Positions 7,154 to 14,378 of a stretch of DNA of 28,869 bases are shown here, piece after piece. A program made the translations under genes and the position numbers. The stretch's first letter is position 1, and each line of letters opens with the position of its first letter. This DNA is from CAZPMC01 sp964587755 (GTDB taxonomy: Bacteria > Bacillota > Clostridia > Acetivibrionales > DTU013). The stretch covers positions 1 through 28,869 of the forward strand of contig CAZPMC010000028.1 of the NCBI GenBank assembly GCA_964587755.1, written 5' to 3'. The notes under the pieces were generated by a model, which worked only from the letters and a program-made list of their open reading frames with translations, ran no database searches and was not told the DNA's origin.

Positions 7154-8353
7154 TTACTCCCAAAGCACCATTATTCCTCCTGCCAGCGGCCGCTCCTCTC
7201 CCTTATGGGATGGCCTACTTACAAGCTCTCCTTTAAAAAGCATTTCAGTAGATGCTCCCCCGTCAAGCATAGCCGCATTTTCCGCTCCCAAGCCAATCAT
7301 GTATGAAGCCAGCTCATTTCCCGAAAATCCCGCACTATAGCCGGGCTGTCTTCCATCTACCGTAACAAGTAGAACAGTGCCGTCCTTCTTTATGCCGATA
7401 GCTGTCCTCGGGTCCCTGTTTGTCAATACACCCACCCATGGATCACTTATTGGTACTACGGGTTTTCCGTCACGGACAAGCCAGGTGCCGCATTCGTATG
7501 CATCAACATTCTCGCTGATATAAGGTTTATGGTAAAAATCCACCGAATCTCCTTTTTCAAGAGGTGCCTCAATTCCTCTGTATTTCTCCACATCAAAAAA
7601 GGTTACCAGCATACCGTCTGCGGGTATTTCTGCTTCACCGCCATAAAAAGCGACCTTCGTAACTATACCGTTTTCTACTGTTGCTGTAATGTTTCTTTTC
7701 GTTGCTCTGTTATATCTTCCATAATCAGGTGTATAAATAGCTATACTTGCAGCATCGTCCGGAAAATTAAAGGTGTCTGCTTCAATTGTCCCCGACTCAG
7801 TGGCCCGTTTGTATTCTATTAAGATTTTACTCTCAATTTCCCTAAGATTTGCTTTTCCATCCTCTACTATAAAAACAGGGTAATTGCCTGAGGACGTTGA
7901 TATTAGCCGTCCGTCAATCACTACCATCCCGGAAGGCAAGCCGTAATCATAAAAAAAGCCCCCGTTTACAGCAGCGTACGCACCCTTTCTTGCCGCAATT
8001 TCGCTGAGCTTTTCAAAGCCATATATCAAGTCATGGGACAGAGCCGGCTGAATACTTACTCCCGGTATGGAAGGATCTATCTCCAAAATATTTATTTCTT
8101 GCTTAAATTGGTTTATCGTTTCAGACAAGTGAATGTGCTTTACCGGGTTTACCTGGCCGGGTCTTTGCTCCTGTGTGTCTTCCAAGGTAAGCGCAGGTTT
8201 TGGAATGTCTTCTAACTTTTCTTTTTCACCTTCAGCGTCTCCATACAGAAAATGTCCTGCATATGATAATATGAAGGACACTACAATGAACAAAAATGTT
8301 ATTAGAACATAGCGGGACCATTTACTTCCTGTATTTTTCCCCGATTTCTCCAT
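7154..8353 (-). CDS. Membrane-anchored phosphodiester glycosidase (NAGPA/DUF2233 family)
   Basis: A 399-residue protein with one N-terminal transmembrane anchor (about 13-33), a short acidic linker and an extracellular domain of the NAGPA family. Members remove sugars linked through a phosphodiester, and many bacterial ones are annotated in exopolysaccharide biosynthesis. Family marks are AAVNGGFFYD (about 127-136), a late block with RTAIGIKKDG and LVTVDGRQPGYS, and MLDGGAST near the C terminus. The ATG at 8353 has AAGGTGAG seven bases upstream and lies inside the rod-binding gene, overlapping its last 32 bases, so translation is probably coupled. An ATG at 8377 in the same frame is less well placed. 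The substrate is unknown; wall teichoic or other glycophosphate polymer is a guess from location. Confidence 0.9.
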   Translation of the reverse strand: MEKSGKNTGSKWSRYVLITFLFIVVSFILSYAGHFLYGDAEGEKEKLEDIPKPALTLEDTQEQRPGQVNPVKHIHLSETINQFKQEINILEIDPSIPGVSIQPALSHDLIYGFEKLSEIAARKGAYAAVNGGFFYDYGLPSGMVVIDGRLISTSSGNYPVFIVEDGKANLREIESKILIEYKRATESGTIEADTFNFPDDAASIAIYTPDYGRYNRATKRNITATVENGIVTKVAFYGGEAEIPADGMLVTFFDVEKYRGIEAPLEKGDSVDFYHKPYISENVDAYECGTWLVRDGKPVVPISDPWVGVLTNRDPRTAIGIKKDGTVLLVTVDGRQPGYSAGFSGNELASYMIGLGAENAAMLDGGASTEMLFKGELVSRPSHKGEERPLAGGIMVLWE

Positions 8354-8741
8354 GAACAGGCTCACCTTCGTCAGCATTTACACCCTTTGTCTCAAAATTC
8401 CTGGACAGCTGCTTGTACAGCATCTCTGCAAGCCCGAAGCTTCCTGTTCTTGAGGCCGCTTCCATAAGCTTTTCGTCCAGCATAGACTCATAAATTTCCG
8501 AACCTGCATCTTTCTGTACAAGATTTGATCTTATAATGGTAGCCTTCATTTGCTTATACATCATATCCAACATAATGTGCTCGAATTCTTGGCACGCCTT
8601 CTTTAACTGCTCCTCGTCACGAGAGGCTACTGCCGCATTCAGCTTTTGCTCAAAGCTCTCATCTGAGGCCTGTGTTACTGAGCGTTGAGTGCTGCTTGTA
8701 ATATCGATTATTGAATTGCTACCGATTTTTCCTATATCCAC
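8322..8741 (-). CDS. flgJ: Flagellar rod-binding protein (FlgJ N-terminal domain only)
   Basis: A 139-residue protein carrying the rod-binding domain found at the N terminus of FlgJ. The core is KKACQEFEHIMLDMMYKQMK (about 47-66), then GSEIYESMLDEKLMEAAS and GLAEMLYKQL. In gamma-proteobacterial FlgJ this domain caps the growing rod and is fused to a muramidase. Here the muramidase is absent, as is common in Firmicutes. The start is GTG at 8741 with AGAGG seven bases upstream. It follows flgG by 23 bases, and the glycosidase gene starts inside its 3' end, so all four genes read as one operon. Confidence 0.88.
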   Translation of the reverse strand: MDIGKIGSNSIIDITSSTQRSVTQASDESFEQKLNAAVASRDEEQLKKACQEFEHIMLDMMYKQMKATIIRSNLVQKDAGSEIYESMLDEKLMEAASRTGSFGLAEMLYKQLSRNFETKGVNADEGEPVHGEIGEKYRK

Positions 8742-8764
8742 AGCTTATCCTCTATTTCATATTA

Positions 8765-9565
8765 TTATCTTTTTAAGTTATTAGCAATACCCAGCATCTC
8801 ATCCGAGGACTGGATTGCCTTTGAATTCAATTCATATGCCCTTTGTGCAACAATAAGCTTAACCATTTCCTCGACAGTATTAACATTTGAGCTCTCAAGG
8901 AACCTTTGGTTAATAAGGCTTACCTGAGTAGAATCCATGGCTGCAATCGGCTCGCCTGCTGCAGGGGTTGCACGGTACAGATTTCTTCCCAGAGCCTCAA
9001 GACCGTTTCTGTTGTCAAAATATGTGAGGGCTATTGTTTGCCCTATGGGCACAGTAAATCCTTCCTCATCCAGGTAGCTTATTTCTCCGCTTTGGGATAC
9101 TATCAGCTTATCCAAATCAAAGTCTATTATGATTGGTCCGCCTGCATCATCTAATACAAAATAGCCATCAGATGTAGTAATGACATTTCCTTCATCTGTA
9201 ATGCTCAGCTTAAAGCTTCCATCTCTGGTGTAGTTAATTTCACCTGTAGGACCAAGAACATTGAAGAAGGCCTCACCATCAATGAAAAAATCAAGGATAT
9301 TCCCTGTCTCCTCAGGACTTCCCGTTTCAAAATTCTTTACAGTTGCCACTGCCACAGTACCATGACCTACCTGGAGATTGACCGGCTTGCCTCCTTCTTC
9401 AAGAACTCTTGCCCTGTCCATTGTTTCGTATAACAGGTCTTTAAATTCTACCCGCTGCTTTTTATATGATGTTGTGTTGACATTGGCAAGGTTATTTGCT
9501 AAAACATCTACACTCATTTGCTGTGCATTCATTCCGGATGCTGCTGTCCATAAAGCTCTCATCAT
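8765..9565 (-). CDS. flgG: Flagellar rod/hook-basal body protein FlgG (FlhP-like)
   Basis: A 266-residue flagellar rod protein. The N terminus (ALWTAASGMNAQQMSVD, then NNLANVNTTSYKK) is the conserved rod/hook signature, and the C terminus (SSNVNTVEEMVKLIVAQRAY ... SSDEMLGIANN) is the matching coiled-coil partner typical of FlgG. It is exported by the flagellar type III apparatus and forms the distal rod. It starts 17 bases after flgF with AGGGGG about ten bases upstream. In B. subtilis the equivalent gene downstream of mbl is called flhP. The position downstream of spoIIID and mbl supports the same orthologous pair here. Confidence 0.95.
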   Translation of the reverse strand: MMRALWTAASGMNAQQMSVDVLANNLANVNTTSYKKQRVEFKDLLYETMDRARVLEEGGKPVNLQVGHGTVAVATVKNFETGSPEETGNILDFFIDGEAFFNVLGPTGEINYTRDGSFKLSITDEGNVITTSDGYFVLDDAGGPIIIDFDLDKLIVSQSGEISYLDEEGFTVPIGQTIALTYFDNRNGLEALGRNLYRATPAAGEPIAAMDSTQVSLINQRFLESSNVNTVEEMVKLIVAQRAYELNSKAIQSSDEMLGIANNLKR

Positions 9566-9582
9566 AATACCGATACCCCCTG

Positions 9583-10362
9583 TTATCTAACTGCACCGAC
9601 CTGATTAACTGCTTTGTCCAGAGTCGTGTCCATTGCCTGCAGTGCCTTTGCATTTGCTTCATAGGCACGCATTACAGTAATCATATCTACCATTTCTCTA
9701 ATTGTATTTACATTTGATAGCTCGATGAAGCCTTGTTGAATTATGCCTGAGAAATCTCTTTCTCCTGCGTCTTCACCAGCCATAACAAGATTATTTCCAT
9801 ATTTGCGAAGGGTCCTGGTGTCCTGAAATTCTCTTATCAATAATCTATCCAGTACTTGGTCGTTTTGAATTACCATACCGTCATCAGAAACTTCAAAGGG
9901 GCTGCTGTCAAGATAAATCAACCCATTTTCGCCCAGCACAAAATTGCCGTCTTTAGTCCTTAATGACCCATCTGCGGCTTTTGTAAAGGCTCCGTCCCTT
10001 GTATAAAATTCTTGTTCATTGCCTTGGGCATCTGTAACCAGAACAGTGAAAAAGGCATTAGTGCTTCCGCTTATTGCCATGTCAAGATAATTTCCTGTGC
10101 TTTGGAGCTGTCCTTGAGAATAATAAGTATATACTTCACCAACATCATTTCCAAGCTCCATTGTCCCTATAGAGCTTGACCTTCCTGACTTGCTGCCGTA
10201 GTCCTTTATTATTTTCGTCATAACATCAGGAAAGCTTTCAATAACCATGGTATCTTTCTTGTATCCATTAGTGCCTGCATTTGCCATGTTGTTTGAAATG
10301 ACATCCATCTTCTTTTGAACCGCCAGCATACTCCAGCCGGAAGTATACAAACCTCTTATCAT
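9583..10362 (-). CDS. flgF: Flagellar rod/hook-basal body protein FlgF (FlhO-like)
   Basis: A 259-residue flagellar rod protein. It has the N-terminal rod motif (SGWSMLAVQKKMDVISNN, then MANAGTNGYKK) and the C-terminal motif (ELSNVNTIREMVDMITVMRA). It differs from FlgG in its first residues (MIRGLYTSGWS), as FlgF/FlhO proteins do. The start has AAGGAG five bases upstream. It is the first gene of the flgF-flgG-rod-binding-glycosidase operon and lies directly downstream of a sigma-D-type promoter. The label FlgF against FlhO is a naming choice: both describe the proximal-rod paralogue. Confidence 0.92.
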   Translation of the reverse strand: MIRGLYTSGWSMLAVQKKMDVISNNMANAGTNGYKKDTMVIESFPDVMTKIIKDYGSKSGRSSSIGTMELGNDVGEVYTYYSQGQLQSTGNYLDMAISGSTNAFFTVLVTDAQGNEQEFYTRDGAFTKAADGSLRTKDGNFVLGENGLIYLDSSPFEVSDDGMVIQNDQVLDRLLIREFQDTRTLRKYGNNLVMAGEDAGERDFSGIIQQGFIELSNVNTIREMVDMITVMRAYEANAKALQAMDTTLDKAVNQVGAVR

Positions 10363-10422
10363 ATATACTCCTTACGGATACCACCATCGTCCTTGAGCAG
10401 CAGTTCCTTTATCGTTAGCACA

Positions 10423-10448
10423 TAAAAAATTGCAAATCCTTTTGCAAT
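10423..10448 (-). terminator. Rho-independent terminator between mbl and flgF
   Basis: A perfect 8-bp stem (ATTGCAAA at 10429-10436 with TTTGCAAT at 10441-10448), a 4-base loop and, on the minus strand, six T residues directly after it. It ends mbl transcription about 130 bases after its stop. The first base of the stem is only 5 bases from the -10 element of the flgF promoter. Confidence 0.85.
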
Positions 10449-10452
10449 ATTA

Positions 10453-10479
10453 ATATCGGTTAAATTTGCCTTTTGCTTA
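10453..10479 (-). promoter_or_regulatory. Sigma-D (sigma-28) type promoter for the flgF operon
   Basis: TAAG (10476-10479), a 15-bp spacer and ACCGATAT (10453-10460). The flagellar sigma consensus is TAAA-N15-GCCGATAT, so this matches 3 of 4 and 7 of 8 positions with exact spacing. The predicted start near 10446 falls within the mbl terminator stem. As I recall, the homologous flhO-flhP pair in B. subtilis also depends on sigma-D. Confidence 0.7.
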
Positions 10480-10499
10480 ACAGATAAAAATATAACTGG

Positions 10500-10566
10500 C
10501 GGGACAAAGCAAGAGGGACGGTCTTTTTGCTTTACTTAGCTGCGAAGGATATTGGTATCAGGCACC
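10500..10566. repeat. Degenerate copy of a GGGAC-type dispersed repeat
   Basis: The segment contains GGGACAAAGCAAGAGGGACG, an AAAGCAA/TTGCTTT inverted repeat (10506-10512 and 10527-10533), and GGTATCAGGCACC (10554-10566). The other copy at 4820-4858 shares the GGGACGG/GGGACAGG words and a similar CAGGTGTC-ACC core. Short elements of this kind recur between genes in clostridia. The two copies here are only loosely alike. Confidence 0.35.
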
Positions 10567-10577
10567 ATTAATATAAA

Positions 10578-11609
10578 TTACAGTCTTTTATATTTGCCCT
10601 CTGCAGTGGCAGTTTGTTCAATAATGTCAATGTTATTAAGTGCCTCTCCTGTACCGAGTGCAACACATGATATGGCATCATCAGCTATAATGACGTTAAT
10701 ACCGGTCTTTTCCTGAAGAAGCTTGTCAAATCCATACACAAGGCTTCCTCCACCGGTTAGTACAATTCCCCTGTCACTGATATCAGCCGCAAGCTCCGGA
10801 GGTGTTCTCTCCAATACGGCATGAACAGCTTCAATAATGCTGGAAATAGGTTCTTCAAGAGCTTCCATCATTTCCGATGAGGTAACGGATATGGTCTTTG
10901 GGAGTCCGGAAATAAGGTTTCTGCCCCTGACATCCATGGCGACCTCCTGAACTCTCGGATAAACCGTGCCAATACTTATTTTAAGTTCTTCCGATGTCCT
11001 CTCACCAATCATCATATTATGCTTTTTGCGCATATATTTGACAATGGCTTCATCAAACTTATCGCCTGCAATTTTTATTGAATTAGATACAACTGTTCCG
11101 CCAAGTGAAATAATCGCAATGTCAGTAGTTCCGCCTCCTATATCCACGACCATACTTCCGCAGGCCTTCGATATGTCTATTCCGGCACCTATTGCAGCTG
11201 CTATAGGTTCTTCGATAAGGTATGTTTTTCTGGCACCTGCCTGCATTGCGGCATCTATAACCGCCCGTCTTTCGACCTCGGTGACTCCGCTGGGAACGCA
11301 AACCATAATCCTGGGCATAAAAATCCTTAAGCCTCTTCTGCCGCATACTTTATTTATAAAATATTTCAACATTCTCTCTGTAATATCATAGTCGGAGATG
11401 ACACCCTCACTAAGGGGTTTTATCGCCACAATATTACCTGGTGTCCTTCCAAGCATACGGCGGGCTTCCTCACCTACTGCCAACAACTTATTAGTATTTT
11501 TATCAATAGCTACTACCGACGGTTCCCTGAGTACTATACCCTTTCCCTTTATAAAAACTAATACAGAAGCCGTACCAAGGTCAATACCAATATCTTGTCC
11601 CAAACCCAA
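10578..11609 (-). CDS. mbl: Rod-shape-determining actin homologue (Mbl/MreB family)
   Basis: A 343-residue bacterial actin that guides peptidoglycan synthesis for lateral wall growth. Actin-fold motifs are all present: phosphate-1 DIGIDLGTASVLVF near the N terminus, phosphate-2 VVDIGGGTTDIAIISLGG in the middle, and the adenosine motif GIVLTGGGSLVYGFD near residue 290. I assign Mbl rather than MreB from position, immediately downstream of spoIIID and without mreC or mreD nearby, as in B. subtilis. A GTG at 11618 is adjacent to AAGGGG with no spacing. The TTG at 11609 (protein starting MGLGQDIGIDLG) leaves about six bases and fits better. A terminator separates it from spoIIID; I see no convincing promoter in the A+T-rich 190-base spacer. 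Confidence 0.93.
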   Translation of the reverse strand: MGLGQDIGIDLGTASVLVFIKGKGIVLREPSVVAIDKNTNKLLAVGEEARRMLGRTPGNIVAIKPLSEGVISDYDITERMLKYFINKVCGRRGLRIFMPRIMVCVPSGVTEVERRAVIDAAMQAGARKTYLIEEPIAAAIGAGIDISKACGSMVVDIGGGTTDIAIISLGGTVVSNSIKIAGDKFDEAIVKYMRKKHNMMIGERTSEELKISIGTVYPRVQEVAMDVRGRNLISGLPKTISVTSSEMMEALEEPISSIIEAVHAVLERTPPELAADISDRGIVLTGGGSLVYGFDKLLQEKTGINVIIADDAISCVALGTGEALNNIDIIEQTATAEGKYKRL

Positions 11610-11733
11610 TAAAAACACCCCTTTATAAGAACTTGTTCAATAATAACATTTTGTAGGATTAGCGGAATTATTTATTAAAATAATCTTATCATAATATTTA
11701 GATTATGCAATAAAAGATTTGATAATAAACACA

Positions 11734-11773
11734 GCAAAAGGAGCTGGAAACCCATTATTGTGCTTCAGCTCCT
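11734..11773 (-). terminator. Terminator-like hairpin after spoIIID
   Basis: Stem AGGAGCTG (11739-11746) with CAGCTCCT (11766-11773) and a long loop. On the minus strand it is followed by TTTTGCTGTGTTTATT, a loosely T-rich tail. It lies 36 bases after the spoIIID stop. Confidence 0.6.
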
Positions 11774-11809
11774 GACTGCGGACTTTATTTATTATACACT
11801 TTTCGTTTT

Positions 11810-12073
11810 TTAAATGACCTTTGAGCTTTCCCTCCGGTACTTGGCTCTTGTCGCTTCCCCGCCTCGTATGTGCCTTTCAGCCTTGTTTTCCTCCAGTATG
11901 GCTCTTACAATATTTGCAAGTTCCTGATCGATCTTTAATAGTCTCTCAGTCACATCCTTATGTACAGTACTTTTGCTTATGCCGAATTTTTTTGCGGCTG
12001 CTCTTACAGTTGTTCTTTTCTCAACAATATAGTTAGCCAGTTCTACCGCTCTCTCTTCGATATATCCCTTCAA
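11810..12073 (-). CDS. spoIIID: Sporulation transcriptional regulator SpoIIID
   Basis: An 87-residue DNA-binding regulator of mother-cell gene expression during sporulation, acting together with sigma-E. The helix-turn-helix (VRAAAKKFGISKSTVHKDV, about 23-41) and the following basic segment (ERHIRGGEATRAKYRRE) match SpoIIID closely. The length agrees with the 93-residue B. subtilis protein. It starts with TTG at 12073, with GAGGGGG seven bases upstream; the protein then aligns from its first residue (M-GYIEERAVELANYIVEK). It is divergent from the citrate synthase gene and upstream of mbl. A sigma-E-like promoter is visible. Confidence 0.96.
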   Translation of the reverse strand: MKGYIEERAVELANYIVEKRTTVRAAAKKFGISKSTVHKDVTERLLKIDQELANIVRAILEENKAERHIRGGEATRAKYRRESSKVI

Positions 12074-12126
12074 TCAAATACCCCCTCTTCAAGTCATGCT
12101 TTGGAGAAATGCTACGGGTTAAGGTG

Positions 12127-12155
12127 CCTGTATGACATGTATCACTACAGTATAT
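12127..12155 (-). promoter_or_regulatory. Possible sigma-E promoter for spoIIID
   Basis: ATATACT (12149-12155), a 13-bp spacer and TCATACAGG (12127-12135). Against the B. subtilis sigma-E consensus (KMATAYT, N13-15, KCATACAMT) this matches 5 of 7 and 7 of 9 positions. It would give a leader of about 45 bases. SpoIIID is sigma-E dependent in B. subtilis, which makes the weak match more believable. Confidence 0.4.
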
Positions 12156-12264
12156 ATATGCCTAAGGGATAATCGATATGATTTAAAGATTTAAAATGCA
12201 TAATGCTTTATCAAACCTAAAGCCATATGGAAATATTGATTATAATTTTACTTTCATGTTAAGA

Positions 12265-12294
12265 TAGACAGTAAACGCAGTATTTTTGTATAAA
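12265..12294 (+). promoter_or_regulatory. Candidate sigma-A promoter for the citrate synthase gene
   Basis: TAGACA (12265-12270), an 18-bp spacer and TATAAA (12289-12294); each hexamer matches 5 of 6. The start would be near 12301, just before the ribosome binding site AAAGAGGTG. A second, weaker pair (TTGATT at 12236 with TAAGAT) lies upstream. Confidence 0.55.
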
Positions 12295-12319
12295 TATTCA
12301 TACGCAAAGAGGTGTAAAT

Positions 12320-13690
12320 ATGAAAATTATCAACTCTTATTCCGAAGTCACACCAGAAGTAGTTGAGCTTACAGATTTGTGCCAGAAAAACAGCATAATT
12401 GACCCTGAGTTGTACGGAAAATATGATGTCAAGCGTGGGCTTCGCGATATCAACGGGAAAGGTGTCCTCACAGGTCTCACAGAGATTTCAGAGATACAGG
12501 CTTTTCTCAGAGAGGGTGACCAATTGATGCCTTCAAAAGGAAAACTCTTTTTTAGAGGCATTGATGTAGAACAAATTATATCAGGTATTATGAGGGAAAA
12601 CCGTTTCGGCTTTGAAGAAGTAACTTATCTTCTTCTATACGGTGTACTCCCCGCAAAAGAGCAGCTTAAAAGGTTCTGTGAAATTCTTGCCGGGTACAGG
12701 ACCCTTCCCACAAATTTTGTCCGGGATGTTATCATGAAGGCTCCTACCAATGATATGATGAATACATTGTCCCGGAGTGTACTAACTCTGCTTGCCTATG
12801 ATGAACATGCAAATGATATATCCCTGTCAAATGTTATGCGTCAGTGCCTTCAGTTGATTGCCAATTTCCCTGTATTGGCAGTATATGGATATCAGGCGTA
12901 CAACCATTATATTAAAGGTAACAGCCTTGTCATTCACCCGCCCCAGCCCGAGCTGTCAACAGCGGAAAATATACTTTGTATGCTCAGGTCAGACAGTAAA
13001 TACACAGAAATGGAAGCTCATATTTTAGATGTGGCACTAATCCTCCATGCAGAACACGGCGGCGGAAACAACTCCACTTTCACAACTCATGTCGTTACAT
13101 CAACCGGTTCCGATACCTACTCAACTATAGCAGCAGCACTTAGTTCTTTGAAAGGCCCTAAACACGGTGGTGCAAATATCAAGGTTATCGAAATGTTCAA
13201 TGACATGAAAGAGAATGTCTGTGATTGGAAGGATGAGGACGAAGTTAAAAATTATCTTTTGGCGTTATTAAATAAAAACGCCTTTGACAAATCTGGACTT
13301 ATTTACGGTATGGGTCATGCAGTCTACTCTCTTTCAGACCCCAGGGCTGATATCCTTAAATCCCTTGTAGAAAAACTGTCTAAAGAAAAAGGCATGGAAG
13401 ACGAATTCCAACTTTATTCACTGGTTGAAAGAATTGCACCTAAAGTAATTGCCGAAAAACGGAAAATATACAAGGGCGTCAGCGCCAATGTTGACTTTTA
13501 CAGCGGACTGGTCTATCATATGCTGGATTTGCCTTTGGAGCTCTTTACCCCTATCTTTGCAATAGCCCGCATATCAGGTTGGAGTGCACATAGGATAGAA
13601 GAATTAATTAACGGCAATAAAATAATCAGGCCTGCATATATGAGCGTGGCACGCCACAAAAATTATGTTCCTCTTGAGGAGAGGATATAG
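12320..13690 (+). CDS. gltA: Citrate synthase (si-type), citrate/2-methylcitrate synthase family
   Basis: A 456-residue enzyme that condenses acetyl-CoA with oxaloacetate to form citrate. Catalytic residues can be read in order: the HAEHGGGNNSTF block (H246), GPKHGGAN (H282), GMGHAVY (H333) and VDFYSG (D392). The last three correspond to H264, H305 and D362 of the E. coli enzyme. An N-terminal extension of about 60 residues makes it longer than the compact 370-residue bacterial forms; extended forms of about 450 residues are known in clostridia and Bacteroides. RBS GAGGTG lies before the ATG. It stands alone on the plus strand, divergent from spoIIID and convergent with the macrodomain gene, with 31 bases between stops and no evident terminator. 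A role in glutamate supply is likely if the TCA cycle is incomplete; methylcitrate synthase activity cannot be excluded. Confidence 0.94.
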   Translation: MKIINSYSEVTPEVVELTDLCQKNSIIDPELYGKYDVKRGLRDINGKGVLTGLTEISEIQAFLREGDQLMPSKGKLFFRGIDVEQIISGIMRENRFGFEEVTYLLLYGVLPAKEQLKRFCEILAGYRTLPTNFVRDVIMKAPTNDMMNTLSRSVLTLLAYDEHANDISLSNVMRQCLQLIANFPVLAVYGYQAYNHYIKGNSLVIHPPQPELSTAENILCMLRSDSKYTEMEAHILDVALILHAEHGGGNNSTFTTHVVTSTGSDTYSTIAAALSSLKGPKHGGANIKVIEMFNDMKENVCDWKDEDEVKNYLLALLNKNAFDKSGLIYGMGHAVYSLSDPRADILKSLVEKLSKEKGMEDEFQLYSLVERIAPKVIAEKRKIYKGVSANVDFYSGLVYHMLDLPLELFTPIFAIARISGWSAHRIEELINGNKIIRPAYMSVARHKNYVPLEERI

Positions 13691-13721
13691 GGTATTATTG
13701 GCAGGTCCTGCTTGTTTGTGC

Positions 13722-14186
13722 TTATTTATCAAAAATCACCAGATAGACCGTCAGGTCATGCTTAAGTAAGAAACTTTCTATGGCTGAAACAGCTGTCTTT
13801 AATGCTTCATCCTTGGGGTGCCCGTAAATACCCGATGATATGAGGGGAAAAGCAATGGATGTAATCTTGTGTTTTAATGCCAGATTTAATGAACTTGTAT
13901 AACAAGAGCTTAACAGTGCCTCTTCATTGTGTGTCCCGCCTTGCCATACAGGTCCCACAGTGTGGATTATATACTTTGCCGGAAGGTCATGCCCTCTAGT
14001 AATAACCGCACTGCCAGTATCACAATGCCCGATACGGTCGCATTCTGCCGCAAGCCTGGCTTCCCCAGCTGCCTTAAAAATAGCACCGCAAACACCGCCG
14101 CCTTGCTTGAGTTTACTATTGGCAGCGTTGACAATTGCATCAACACGCATTTTCGTTATATCATTGCGGATGATCTCTAATGGCAT
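13722..14186 (-). CDS. Macrodomain protein (ADP-ribose binding, O-acetyl-ADP-ribose deacetylase-like), short C terminus
   Basis: A 154-residue macrodomain of the MacroD/YmdB class, which binds ADP-ribose and often removes acetyl-ADP-ribose or protein mono-ADP-ribosylation. Signature parts are VDAIVNAANS (about 15-24) followed by GGGVCGAIFKAAG, then KYIIHTVGPVWQGG, and the phosphate loop ISSGIYGHP. The protein stops directly after the last strand (VYLVIFDK). It lacks the terminal helix of YmdB-like proteins (about 177 residues) and the long C-terminal extension seen in many clostridial relatives. The ATG at 14186 has CAGGAG eight bases upstream. An in-frame ATG at 14252 lies inside the promoter and is rejected. 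Confidence 0.9.
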   Translation of the reverse strand: MPLEIIRNDITKMRVDAIVNAANSKLKQGGGVCGAIFKAAGEARLAAECDRIGHCDTGSAVITRGHDLPAKYIIHTVGPVWQGGTHNEEALLSSCYTSSLNLALKHKITSIAFPLISSGIYGHPKDEALKTAVSAIESFLLKHDLTVYLVIFDK

Positions 14187-14230
14187 TAAATACACTCCTG
14201 ACAGAAGACTTGCTTTCATTCTCAAATAAT

Positions 14231-14259
14231 AGTATAGCCGTATCCCCTTCATTATTCAA
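14231..14259 (-). promoter_or_regulatory. Sigma-A promoter for the macrodomain gene
   Basis: TTGAAT (14254-14259), a 17-bp spacer and TATACT (14231-14236), matching 4 of 6 and 5 of 6. The predicted start near 14224 supports translation from the ATG at 14186. Confidence 0.6.
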
Positions 14260-14274
14260 CAGTTCAGCCCAGCT

Positions 14275-14320
14275 CAAAATAATTCCAGTGAACAACCTCC
14301 CTGAGATCATTCACTGGAAT
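14275..14320 (-). terminator. Terminator after the spoIIQ-like gene
   Basis: An 11-bp perfect stem, ATTCCAGTGAA (14282-14292) with TTCACTGGAAT (14310-14320), and a 17-base loop. On the minus strand TATTTTGAG follows, a short T run. It lies 58 bases after the M23 gene stop and just before the macrodomain promoter. Confidence 0.7.
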
Positions 14321-14378
14321 CATAAATCCATATTTTATTTTACTTTAAGCCTAATCATGCAATTGACATCGAGTCAAT

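Noticed and set aside
10966..11391. Plus-strand frame of 141 codons opposite mbl
   Set aside because: Actin motifs on the minus strand account for the region; the plus-strand frame has no recognisable domain.
13695..13712. GCAGGTCCTGC palindrome between the convergent genes as a terminator
   Set aside because: The palindrome has no loop, so it cannot form a useful RNA hairpin, and the T run is poor.
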